NCBI GenBank assembly: GCA_020249465.1
Contig: JADCFP010000078.1
Span: 1 to 64,000 of the forward strand
Source of the DNA: Roseomonas sp.
GTDB taxonomy: Bacteria; Pseudomonadota; Alphaproteobacteria; Acetobacterales; Acetobacteraceae
DNA length: 64,000 nucleotides
Direction of reading: 5' to 3'
Shown piece by piece: positions 35,706 to 43,881 of this stretch. The position numbers and the translations under genes are program-made. The notes beneath the pieces are model-generated. The model saw nothing but the letters and a program-made list of their open reading frames with translations, made no database searches and was not told the origin of the DNA. Position 1 is the first letter of the stretch. Each line of letters starts with the position of its first letter.

Positions 35706-35731
35706 ATTGTCATTCTGGTCCTGCCAGTCAA
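35703..35731 (-). promoter_or_regulatory. Candidate sigma-70 promoter for badR
   Basis: Reading on the minus strand, TTGACT (35726-35731) and AATACT (35703-35708) are separated by 17 nt; the -35 matches 5 of 6 consensus bases and the -10 matches 4 of 6. A transcript would start near 35696, about 27 nt before badR. It faces the badH promoter, so one repressor could control both. Confidence 0.5.
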
Positions 35732-35760
35732 ATCTTGTTTGAACCGAACCAGGGGGAAAC

Positions 35761-36528
35761 ATGCGCGGCCTTCAGAACAAAACGGTCATCGTCACCGGTG
35801 GCGGCGGCGGTATCGGCGGGGCCACCTGCCGGCGCTTCGGCGAAGCGGGCAGCCGCGTGGCGGTGTTTGACATCAATGCCGAAAGCGCAGCTGAAACCGC
35901 GGCTGATATCACCAAGGCCGGCGGTGTCGCGCAGGCGTTTCGCTGTGACATCACGGATCATGAAGGTGTGAAGGCGGCCGTTGCGGCGGCGGAAGCGGCA
36001 CTCGGGCCCATCAGCGTTCTGGTGAATAATGCCGGCTGGGATATTTTCCGCCTGTTCAAGGACACAACGCCCAATGAATGGCAGAAGCTGATCGCAATCA
36101 ACCTGATCGGCGCGCTCAATATGCATCACGCGGTGCTGCCGGGCATGCTGGAACGCCGGCATGGGCGGATTGTGAATATTGCGTCCGATGCCGCGCGTGT
36201 CGGTTCATCTGGTGAGGCGGTTTACGCTGCCTGCAAGGCGGGCCTGGTTGGGTTTTCCAAAACCATCGCGCGTGAACATGCCCGCCACGGGATTACCGTG
36301 AATGTGGTCTGCCCCGGCGCGACCAACACGGCGCTTTTCGCTGACTACAAAAGGGGCGCCGGCAATCCGGAGAAGCTGGAAGAAGCCTTCCGCCGCGCCA
36401 CCCCCATGGGCCGCATTGGCGAGCCGGAAGATCTGCCCGGCGCCATCCTGTTTTTCGCGAGTGACGATGCCGCCTATGTCACCGGCCAGGTGCTGAGTGT
36501 CTCTGGCGGCCTCACCATGGCGGGCTGA
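35761..36528 (+). CDS. badH: 2-hydroxycyclohexanecarboxyl-CoA dehydrogenase (BadH-like SDR)
   Basis: 255 aa, the length of BadH. Classical SDR: NAD site TGGGGGIGGATC (residues 12-23), LVNNAGWD, Ser in IASDAARVGSSG, and YAACK (catalytic Tyr and Lys). Strong ribosome site AGGGGGAA directly upstream. BadH oxidises 2-hydroxy- to 2-ketocyclohexanecarboxyl-CoA. SDRs are hard to assign alone, but the next gene is a clear BadI, its pathway successor. Confidence 0.82.
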   Translation: MRGLQNKTVIVTGGGGGIGGATCRRFGEAGSRVAVFDINAESAAETAADITKAGGVAQAFRCDITDHEGVKAAVAAAEAALGPISVLVNNAGWDIFRLFKDTTPNEWQKLIAINLIGALNMHHAVLPGMLERRHGRIVNIASDAARVGSSGEAVYAACKAGLVGFSKTIAREHARHGITVNVVCPGATNTALFADYKRGAGNPEKLEEAFRRATPMGRIGEPEDLPGAILFFASDDAAYVTGQVLSVSGGLTMAG

Positions 36529-36539
36529 GGAAAATCATC

Positions 36540-37322
36540 ATGACCTATCAGGATATTCTGTTCGAAGCGCAGGATGGGGTCGCGACCGTCACCATCAATC
36601 GCCCGCAGGTGATGAATGCTTTTCGTGGCCAGACCTGCGAAGAATTGATCCACGCACTGAACCGCGCCGGCTGGGACAAGGCTATCGGCGTGATTGTGCT
36701 GACTGGCGCGGGCGACCGCGCCTTTTGCACCGGCGGCGATCAAAGCGCGCATGATGGGCAATATGATGGGCGCGGCATGATCGGCCTGCCGGTTGAAGAA
36801 TTGCAAAGCCTGATCCGCGATGTGCCAAAGCCCGTGATTGCGCGCGTGCAGGGCTATGCCATTGGTGGCGGCAATGTGCTGGCGACGCTGTGTGATCTGA
36901 CGATCGCATCGGAAAAGGCGCAATTCGGCCAGGTGGGGCCGAAGGTTGGTTCCGTGGATCCGGGCTTCGGCACCGCCTATCTGGCGCGAATCGTGGGTGA
37001 GAAGAAGGCGCGGGAGATCTGGTATCTCTGCCGTCGTTACACGGCTGCCGAGGCGGAGCGCATGGGCCTGGTCAATGTTGTGGTACCGCATGACCAATTG
37101 GATGCGGAAGTGGCGCGCTGGTGTGCGGAGATTCTGGAACGCAGCCCAACCGCGATGGCCATCGCCAAACGTTCCTTCAATGCGGATAGCGAGAATATTC
37201 GCGGCATCAGCAATATGGGGATGCAGGCGCTTTCCATGTATTACGATACCGAAGAATCGAAGGAAGGTGTCCGCGCCTTCACCGAAAAGCGCAAACCCGA
37301 TTTCCGCAAACATCAGAAGTGA
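36540..37322 (+). CDS. badI: 2-ketocyclohexanecarboxyl-CoA hydrolase (BadI)
   Basis: 260 aa crotonase-fold enzyme. It carries stretches I recognise as BadI: RAFCTGGDQSAHDGQYDGRG, VIARVQGYAIGGGNVLATLC (oxyanion-hole Gly pair), FGQVGPKVGSVDPGFGTAYL and GEKKAREIWYLCRRY. The SVDPGFGT segment and the DQSxHDGxYDGRG loop are characteristic of BadI and MenB-like ring enzymes. It hydrolytically opens the ring to give pimeloyl-CoA. It follows badH after 11 nt with its own GAGGAAAA ribosome site. Confidence 0.9.
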   Translation: MTYQDILFEAQDGVATVTINRPQVMNAFRGQTCEELIHALNRAGWDKAIGVIVLTGAGDRAFCTGGDQSAHDGQYDGRGMIGLPVEELQSLIRDVPKPVIARVQGYAIGGGNVLATLCDLTIASEKAQFGQVGPKVGSVDPGFGTAYLARIVGEKKAREIWYLCRRYTAAEAERMGLVNVVVPHDQLDAEVARWCAEILERSPTAMAIAKRSFNADSENIRGISNMGMQALSMYYDTEESKEGVRAFTEKRKPDFRKHQK

Positions 37323-37329
37323 CCCTGCC

Positions 37330-38496
37330 ATGACCCGCCCCTTGACGGATGACCAACGCGCCTTTCAGGAAACCGCGCAGCGCTTCACTCGGGAGAAAAT
37401 CGCGCCCCATTACATGAAGCGTGAGGCAGAGGCGCGGCTCGATCGCGCCCTGCTTTTGGAAATGGGCGCGCTTGGCTTGATTGGCGCTGATTTGCCGGAA
37501 CGCTATGGCGGGCTTGGCGAACCCAGTGTTACGGCGGGGCTTGCCATTGAAGCGCTGGCCTATGGTGACATCAACGTATCCTATGTGCCGTTATTGGCAT
37601 CGCTCAATGGGCAAATCATTGCGCGCCATGCTTCACCGGAATTGGCTGGGCATTGGATCCCGCGCATTGTCTCCGGTGAGGCGCTGTTCTGCATTGCGCT
37701 GACCGAACCGCGTGGCGGGTCCGATGCTGCGAATCTGGCGCTTTCCGCGCGGCGGGATGGTGATTGTTATGTGATCAAGGGCGAAAAATCCTCGATCAGC
37801 ATGGCAGATCAGGCGGATGCGGCGGTGGTTTTTGCGCGCACCGGGCCGGTTGAAGCGGGTGCGCGTGGCGTATCGGCCTTTCTGGTGCCAATGAATACGC
37901 CCGGCATCAGCACCACGCGCTTCAAGGATTTGGGCAGCCACGCCATCGGGCGCGGTTCGATCTTCTTTGATGACGTGCGTATCCCCGCGAGCCATCTGCT
38001 GGGTGAGGAAGGTCTGGGTTTTGTGCAGGTGATGCAGGGCTTCGATTACAGCCGCGCGCTGATTGGCCTGCAATGCTGTGCGGCGGCGCAAGCTTCACTC
38101 GATGAAAGCTGGTCATATATCACCGAACGGCAAGCCTTTGGTGCACCGCTGGCGCAATATCAGGGGGTAAGTTTCCCGCTGGCCGAAGGTGAAGGCCTGA
38201 TCGCCGCCATTCGGCAGCTTTGCTATCACACGCTTCGGTTGCGTGACGCGGATGAGGCGCATACGTCTGAGGCCGCCATGTGCAAATGGCTGGGCCCAAA
38301 AACCGCAGTGGATGTGATCCATCAATGCCTGCTGACTCATGGGCATTATGGCTGGTCTCTCGATCTGCCACATCAGCAGCGCTTGCGCGATGTCATGGGG
38401 CTTGAGATCGGCGATGGCACGGCGCAAATCATGAAGCTGATCGTGGCGCGCGAAAAGGCCGGGCGCCTTGCCGTGCAATATGCCCGCAAGGGGTGA
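37330..38496 (+). CDS. aliB: Cyclohexanecarboxyl-CoA dehydrogenase (AliB-like)
   Basis: 388 aa from the ATG at 37330; the long upstream extension is a frame within badI. Acyl-CoA dehydrogenase fold: substrate/FAD loop ALTEPRGGSDAANL, SSISMADQADAAVVFART, DDVRIPASHLLGEEG, QAFGAPLAQYQGV. At the C-terminal site where many family members have EGT with the catalytic Glu, the sequence is GDGTAQIMKL, an Asp variant that I recall for alicyclic acyl-CoA dehydrogenases. It would make cyclohex-1-ene-1-carboxyl-CoA. Assignment leans on the badHI neighbours. Confidence 0.82.
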   Translation: MTRPLTDDQRAFQETAQRFTREKIAPHYMKREAEARLDRALLLEMGALGLIGADLPERYGGLGEPSVTAGLAIEALAYGDINVSYVPLLASLNGQIIARHASPELAGHWIPRIVSGEALFCIALTEPRGGSDAANLALSARRDGDCYVIKGEKSSISMADQADAAVVFARTGPVEAGARGVSAFLVPMNTPGISTTRFKDLGSHAIGRGSIFFDDVRIPASHLLGEEGLGFVQVMQGFDYSRALIGLQCCAAAQASLDESWSYITERQAFGAPLAQYQGVSFPLAEGEGLIAAIRQLCYHTLRLRDADEAHTSEAAMCKWLGPKTAVDVIHQCLLTHGHYGWSLDLPHQQRLRDVMGLEIGDGTAQIMKLIVAREKAGRLAVQYARKG

Positions 38497-38541
38497 AGCG
38501 AAAAGGCGCAAAGACGCCCGCTTGAAACTCAGGAGGAAACC

Positions 38542-40173
38542 ATGACCGTCCAGGGCAATGATATCGCCATTCGTGGCCCCGCCATGCGCGCCCAAGGCTT
38601 TTGGCGTGATGAGACATTGTTGCATCACTTGGCCCGCGCTGCGGCGCGCAGCCCTGACAAAACCGCGATTGTCGCCTGCCGGTCAGATAACGGTACCGAA
38701 ACTCGGCTTTCCTATCGGCAGATTGATGATCTCTCGAACCGCCTGGCCGCTGCCTTGCGTGCGCATGGCATTGGGCGCGGTGATGTGGTTTCCTTTCAAT
38801 TGCCGAATTGGTGGGAATTTTCTATCCTTCATTTGGCTTGCCTGAAGCTTGGCGCCATCAGCAATCCCTTGATGGTGATTTTCCGTGAACGCGAATTGCG
38901 TTTCATGCTGGGCTTGGCGGAAAGCAAGATTCTGGTAGTGCCGGCCAGTTTCCGAGGCTTTGATTACGCTGCCATGGCCGCCAATCTGCGCGAACACCTG
39001 CCCAAGCTCGCGCATGTTTTTGTGGTCGGGCGCGATGGCCCTGATGGTTTTGCGCACCTGCTGGAACACCCCGCACCAGCCACGCCCTTTACGCCCGTAG
39101 ATGGTCCCGGCCCTGATGAGGTGATCCAGCTGCTTTACACCAGCGGTACCACGGGTGAGCCCAAGGGGGTCATGCATAGTTCCAACACCATGCTGTCCAA
39201 TCTGGAATATTTCGCCAAAAGGCTTGGGCTTGGTGTGGATGATGTGATCCATATGCCATCCCCTTTGGCGCATCAGCTTGGCTTCATGTATGGCATCGTG
39301 CTGCCCATCATGCTGGGCGGCACGGCGATTTTGCAGGACATCTTCTCAGCGCCCGAAATGGCGCGACAAATCCGCGATGAGCGTGCCAGTTTCACCATGG
39401 GCGCCACGCCCTTCCTGAATGATCTGACCGAACATGTTGCGGCTTCCGGACAGGGTACGCCGAGCCTCCGCGTTTTCGTCTCGGCCGGCGCGCCCATTCC
39501 GCGCGCACTGGTGGCGAAGGCGCGGCAGACGCTTGGCGCTGCGATTATCTCCGCTTGGGGCATGTCGGAAAACGGCGCTGTTACCACCACGAAACTGGAT
39601 GATGGGGAGGAAAAGGCCACCACCACCGATGGCTGCACGCTGCCCGGCATTGAACTGCGCATTGTGGATGCCGAGGGTGCGCGCGTGCCCACCGGTCAGG
39701 ATGGGCAATTGCAGGTGCGCGGCTGTTCCAATTTCATCGGCTATCTGAAGCGCCCGGAACTCAACCCGAATGATCCTGAAGGATGGTTTGATACCGGCGA
39801 CCTCGCCCGCATGGATGCCGATGGCTATATCCGCATCGCCGGGCGTTCCAAGGACATCATTATTCGCGGTGGCGAAAATATTCCGGTGGTGGAGGTTGAG
39901 GGCCTGCTGTTCCGTCACCCTGCGGTGGCGGAGGTGGCGATTGTCGGCTTTCCTGATGAACGCCTTGGTGAGCGCGCCTGCGCCTTTGTACGGCTGCGCG
40001 AAGGCGCCAGCCTGACCCTGCCGGAGGTCACCGCCTATCTGGAAGCGCAGCGCATGGCGCGGCAATACATGCCGGAACGTTTAGAAATCGTGGCGGAATT
40101 ACCGCGCACGCCCAGCGGCAAGATCCAGAAATTCAAGCTGCGGGACATCGCGCGCGCCTTTGGGCAGGGTTGA
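38542..40173 (+). CDS. aliA: Cyclohexanecarboxylate-CoA ligase (AliA-like)
   Basis: 543 aa AMP-forming acyl-CoA synthetase. P loop LLYTSGTTGEPKGVMHS, AWGMSENGAVTTT (A5-type motif), GWFDTGDLARMDADGYIRIAGR, and the C-terminal catalytic Lys in RTPSGKIQKFKLRD. Excellent ribosome site AGGAGGAAACC. It activates the alicyclic acid entering the pathway. Other aromatic or fatty acids are possible substrates by family; the operon context favours cyclohexanecarboxylate. Confidence 0.82.
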   Translation: MTVQGNDIAIRGPAMRAQGFWRDETLLHHLARAAARSPDKTAIVACRSDNGTETRLSYRQIDDLSNRLAAALRAHGIGRGDVVSFQLPNWWEFSILHLACLKLGAISNPLMVIFRERELRFMLGLAESKILVVPASFRGFDYAAMAANLREHLPKLAHVFVVGRDGPDGFAHLLEHPAPATPFTPVDGPGPDEVIQLLYTSGTTGEPKGVMHSSNTMLSNLEYFAKRLGLGVDDVIHMPSPLAHQLGFMYGIVLPIMLGGTAILQDIFSAPEMARQIRDERASFTMGATPFLNDLTEHVAASGQGTPSLRVFVSAGAPIPRALVAKARQTLGAAIISAWGMSENGAVTTTKLDDGEEKATTTDGCTLPGIELRIVDAEGARVPTGQDGQLQVRGCSNFIGYLKRPELNPNDPEGWFDTGDLARMDADGYIRIAGRSKDIIIRGGENIPVVEVEGLLFRHPAVAEVAIVGFPDERLGERACAFVRLREGASLTLPEVTAYLEAQRMARQYMPERLEIVAELPRTPSGKIQKFKLRDIARAFGQG

Positions 40174-40180
40174 AGGCGCG

Positions 40181-40531
40181 TCACAGTCCCCAAAGCGCGT
40201 TGCTATCCGCCGGCGCTTCTTCGCGCCGTTCCGCCATGCCGTAATCGCGCAGCACCGCTGCCACGCGCAGCCGATAGCCCGCGAAGATGCCATTGCGCCC
40301 CGCGGCCTGAGAGGCGCGATGCCCCGCATGGCAGCGCCAGCGCGTGATGGCACCCTCATCTTCCCACAGAGAAAGGCTGAGCAGCTTGGCGGGATTGGTC
40401 AGGCTGCGAAAGCGCTCCACCGAAACAAAGCCAGGCATGCGCTGCAACTCCTCCCGCAGCGCCGCCGCGTGTTCCAGATAATCATCCAGCCGGCCTTCCG
40501 CCGGCTCAACTTCGAAAATAATGGCGATCAT
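40181..40531 (-). CDS. Antibiotic biosynthesis monooxygenase (ABM)-domain protein
   Basis: 116 aa. Ferredoxin-like ABM fold: IAIIFEVEPAEGRLDDYLEHAA at the start, LREELQRMPGFVSVERFRSL, and LLSLSLWEDEGAITRWR. Family members are small oxygenases or heme- or quinone-related enzymes; many have no known substrate. The C-terminal 40 residues (RLRVAAVLRDYGMAERREE) extend beyond the core. It is convergent with aliA. Confidence 0.8.
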   Translation of the reverse strand: MIAIIFEVEPAEGRLDDYLEHAAALREELQRMPGFVSVERFRSLTNPAKLLSLSLWEDEGAITRWRCHAGHRASQAAGRNGIFAGYRLRVAAVLRDYGMAERREEAPADSNALWGL

Positions 40532-40613
40532 GGCGGTGCCCTGGGGTGGGTGATGGGTCCTGGATCATGCTAAACGAAAGCCTTGGTCCTGAACATGATA
40601 TGGGGTTTCCGCC

Positions 40614-42413
40614 ATGAACCAGCCGGCACCGCTTGCTTATAGCGATGCGAAAATCCGTTCCATCCTGCAGCGGGTGAAAACAATCGCGCTGGTGGGCGCT
40701 TCTTCCAACTGGAACCGGCCCAGTTATTTCGTGATGAAATACCTGCAATCCAAGGGCTATCGCGTTATCCCCGTGAACCCTGGCACGGCGGGGCAAACGC
40801 TGCTTGGTGAAACCATTTACGCCAAGCTGTCTGATATCCCGGACCAGGTGGATATGGTGGATGTGTTCCGCGCTGCCGATGCGCTGCCAGGTATTGCCGA
40901 TGAGGCGATTGCGATTGGCGCCAAGGTACTTTGGGCGCAGCTTGGTGTGCGCCATGATGGCGCGGCGGCCAAGGCGGAAGCGGCTGGCCTTGAAGTGATC
41001 ATGGATCGCTGCCCGAAGATTGAATTCAGCCGTTTCGGTGGCGAATTGTCCTGGAGTGGTGTCAATTCCGGCCTGATCCGCAATCGCCCGCCAGAACCGC
41101 CGGCAGATCGCAAAACCCGCAATAGCCCCCTGCCGCCGCGTAATCTGGATTATGGCTTTGCCACACGCAGCATCCATGCGGGTGCGGCGCCTGATCCCAC
41201 CACAGGCGCACGCGGAACGCCGATTTATCAGACAACGAGTTTTGTTTTTGACGATGTGGATCACGCCGCATCGCTATTCAACCTGCATAATTTTGGTCAT
41301 GTCTATACGCGGCTTTCCAATCCCACAGTGGCAGTGTTGGAAGAACGTGTCGCAAGCCTGGAAGGCGGGCGCGCTGCGGTTGCCACAGCATCAGGCCATG
41401 CGGCACAATTCGTGACCTTCTTCACGCTGCTGGAACCCGGTGATGAATTCCTCGCCAGCCGCAATCTTTATGGCGGATCGCTCACGCAATTTGCCCTCAG
41501 CTTCAAAAAGCTTGGCTGGACCAGCCATTTCGTTGACCCGACCGATCCCGAGAATTTCCGCCGCGCGCTGACGCCAAAATGCAAGGCGATTTTTGTCGAA
41601 AGCCTTGCCAATCCGGGCGGCATTGTGGTGGATTTGCGTGCCATTGCGGATATTGCGCATGAGGCAGGCATTCCGCTGATTGTGGATAATACGCTTGCCT
41701 CACCCTATTTGTGCCGTCCCTTTGAACATGGCGCGGATATCATCACCCATTCGCTGACGAAGTTCCTGGGTGGGCATGGCAATTCGCTCGGTGGGATGAT
41801 TGTTGAATCCGGCAAGTTCAATTACGCCAATGGCAAATTCCCGAGCATGGCGGAACCTGAACCTGCCTATCATGGGCTGAAATTCTATGAAAATTTTGGC
41901 GACTTTGCTTTCACCACCAAGGCGCGCGCTGTGGCACTGCGGGATTTTGGCCCCACGCTTTCACCCATGAATGCGTGGCTCACCATCACCGGGATTGAAA
42001 CCCTGCATCTGCGCATGGAACGCCATGTCGCCAATGCGCAGCAGGTGGCTGAATTCCTGGCAGGTCATGAAAAAGTCGCCTGGGTATCCTATGCCGGCCT
42101 GCCGACCAGCCCTTTCCATGCGCTCGCCAAGCGCTATTTGCCGAAAGGGCCGGGTTCGGTCTTCACCTTTGGCGTGAAGGGCGGTTTTGAGGCAGGCATT
42201 CGCCTGGTTGAAAATGTGCGGCTCTTTTCGCATCTTGCCAATGTCGGCGATACGCGCAGCCTTATCCTGCATCCCGCTTCCACCACGCATCGGCAATTGA
42301 CCGAAGAACAACGTCTTGCCGCAGGCGCGGGGCCGGATGTGGTGCGGCTTTCAATCGGGCTTGAAGATGCGGCTGATTTGATCCGTGACTTGGATATGGC
42401 GCTTGCGGGTTGA
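40614..42413 (+). CDS. Fusion: CoA-binding domain + O-acetylhomoserine sulfhydrylase
   Basis: 599 aa in one unbroken frame. Residues about 10-145 form a CoA_binding_2 (YccU-like) Rossmann domain: KTIALVGASSNWNRPSYFVMKYLQ, YRVIPVNPG, IGAKVLWAQLGV, DRCPKIEF. A Pro/Arg-rich linker (about 155-177) leads to a full-length Cys/Met-metabolism PLP enzyme: FATRSIHAGAAPDPTTGARG, YTRLSNPTVAVLEERVASLEGG, VDNTLASPYLC and the PLP Lys in HSLTKFLGGHGNS. The second part is MetY-type, making homocysteine from O-acetylhomoserine and sulfide. Normally these are two proteins. Confidence 0.9.
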   Translation: MNQPAPLAYSDAKIRSILQRVKTIALVGASSNWNRPSYFVMKYLQSKGYRVIPVNPGTAGQTLLGETIYAKLSDIPDQVDMVDVFRAADALPGIADEAIAIGAKVLWAQLGVRHDGAAAKAEAAGLEVIMDRCPKIEFSRFGGELSWSGVNSGLIRNRPPEPPADRKTRNSPLPPRNLDYGFATRSIHAGAAPDPTTGARGTPIYQTTSFVFDDVDHAASLFNLHNFGHVYTRLSNPTVAVLEERVASLEGGRAAVATASGHAAQFVTFFTLLEPGDEFLASRNLYGGSLTQFALSFKKLGWTSHFVDPTDPENFRRALTPKCKAIFVESLANPGGIVVDLRAIADIAHEAGIPLIVDNTLASPYLCRPFEHGADIITHSLTKFLGGHGNSLGGMIVESGKFNYANGKFPSMAEPEPAYHGLKFYENFGDFAFTTKARAVALRDFGPTLSPMNAWLTITGIETLHLRMERHVANAQQVAEFLAGHEKVAWVSYAGLPTSPFHALAKRYLPKGPGSVFTFGVKGGFEAGIRLVENVRLFSHLANVGDTRSLILHPASTTHRQLTEEQRLAAGAGPDVVRLSIGLEDAADLIRDLDMALAG

Positions 42414-42629
42414 TCGGCCCACCAAAAACACGGTTTGAGGTGCGCGGGGGTTTTTGGTCGGGGAAAGGACAGGATTGATCGCGCCACCCGGTGCATCAAT
42501 AGCCTGCCGTAGTGTGCCGCTGCTGCAGCGCTCACCCCCCAAGCCCAGAACGAGATTGGCTGCCAGTATCTTGTCAGCACCAGGCGGCATCCGATGGACG
42601 TCGTCTGGCAGTAATGCTTACCTGCGCCC

Positions 42630-43787
42630 ATGGATTTGCCGCTTTCACCCCGCATCCGCGCCACCGGCGCCCCGCCCATTCCCGCCGTGCGCGGCTGGGC
42701 GGCCCGCTATCAGGGTGGCGCCGGGCCGGTATTGGACATGACTCAGGCCGTGCCGGGCTATCCGCCGCATGCTGATTTGTTGGCGCGCCTTGCCAGTGCC
42801 GCCGGCGATGCGAAATCCGCCGGCTATGGCCCGATTGAAGGCGAAGGCGCGCTCCGGGAAGCCTTGGCCGCCGATATGGCGCGCGCCTATCGAGCGCCGA
42901 TTGGTGCGGGTGATATCGCCATCACCGCAGGGGGCAATCTGGCCTTTACGCTGGCCATGATGACGCTGGCGGGAGCCGGTGATGCCGTGATGCTGCCCGC
43001 GCCCTGGTATTTCAACCACCGCATGGCCTTGGAAGCGCTTGGCATTCCCTGCAGCGTTTTGCCCTGCCGGGCCGAGGATGGCTTTCTGCCTGATCCGGCC
43101 TTGGCGGCAACCTTGATGCAAGGCGTGCGCGCGATTGTTTTGGTGACACCGAACAACCCAACCGGCGCCATTTATTCTCCAGAGCTTATCGCGCAGTTCG
43201 CCAAGCTCTGCCGCGATCACGGCGCCTGGTTGGTGCTGGATGAAACCTATCGCGATTTCATCCCGGAAGCCGCTGGCGCACCGCATGGGTTGTTTCAGGA
43301 TGCAGCATGGCAGGATCATGTTGTGCATCTCTATTCATTTTCGAAAGCCTATTGCGTGCCGGGGCACCGCGTCGGCGCCATCGCGGCGGGGCCAGGGTTC
43401 CAGCGCGAATTGGCGAAGGCGATTGATACGGTGCAAATCTGCCCGCCCCGCGCGCCGCAAATTGCGCTTGCTTGGGGGGTGGAAGCCTTGCGGGATTGGC
43501 GCGCCGGCAATCGCACCATCATGGCCGGGCGGGCGGCGGCTTTTCGCGCTGCCATGGCGCCGGTCAATGCCTGGCGCATTGATGCGCTTGGCACCTATTT
43601 CGCCTATTTGCGGCTGCCTGAGGGTGCTGACGATTCTGAAACGACCGCCGAGGCTTTGGCGGTGGAACGCGGCCTGCTCGGCCTGCCCGGCAGCTTTTTC
43701 GGCCCCGGCCAGGAACGGCATTTGCGGCTCGCTTTCGCCAATGCCGAAGAAGCGGTGATTGCCGCCGTGCCGGAGCGGCTCGCGTAA
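42630..43787 (+). CDS. Class I/II PLP-dependent aminotransferase
   Basis: 385 aa. Fold-type I aminotransferase: GYGPIEGEGALREALAADM, ITAGGNLAFTLAMMTL, LVTPNNPTGAIY, VLDETYRDF, and the Schiff-base Lys in SFSKAYCVPGHRVG. The C-terminus has RLAFAN with the substrate-carboxylate Arg. Aspartate/aromatic-type in style; substrate not fixed. The 216 nt before it contain an imperfectly placed inverted repeat (42421-42458) but no recognised riboswitch. Confidence 0.9.
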   Translation: MDLPLSPRIRATGAPPIPAVRGWAARYQGGAGPVLDMTQAVPGYPPHADLLARLASAAGDAKSAGYGPIEGEGALREALAADMARAYRAPIGAGDIAITAGGNLAFTLAMMTLAGAGDAVMLPAPWYFNHRMALEALGIPCSVLPCRAEDGFLPDPALAATLMQGVRAIVLVTPNNPTGAIYSPELIAQFAKLCRDHGAWLVLDETYRDFIPEAAGAPHGLFQDAAWQDHVVHLYSFSKAYCVPGHRVGAIAAGPGFQRELAKAIDTVQICPPRAPQIALAWGVEALRDWRAGNRTIMAGRAAAFRAAMAPVNAWRIDALGTYFAYLRLPEGADDSETTAEALAVERGLLGLPGSFFGPGQERHLRLAFANAEEAVIAAVPERLA

Positions 43788-43881
43788 CGATCTCCCCTAT
43801 CCGATCGCCAATTGCGCGCGATAAAGTCGTGTTGGGCCGATGTTAGGCCCATCAAGTCACAGCTTTGCGGCGCAGATAGGA

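Noticed and set aside
40532-40613. Possible SAM-type riboswitch before the MetY fusion
   Set aside because: The leader is only about 80 nt and I could not fit the SAM-II or SAM-I core; GCTAAA alone is not enough.
42421-42458. Inverted repeat ACCAAAAAC / GTTTTTGGT as terminator
   Set aside because: A 9-bp A/T-rich stem with a 20-nt loop and no T tract after it; weak, and too little to call a terminator or mobile-element end.
43833-43851. TGGGCC / GGCCCA hairpin between the aminotransferase and DUF533 genes
   Set aside because: Only 6 bp and no T tract; convergent position is suggestive but the signal is too weak.
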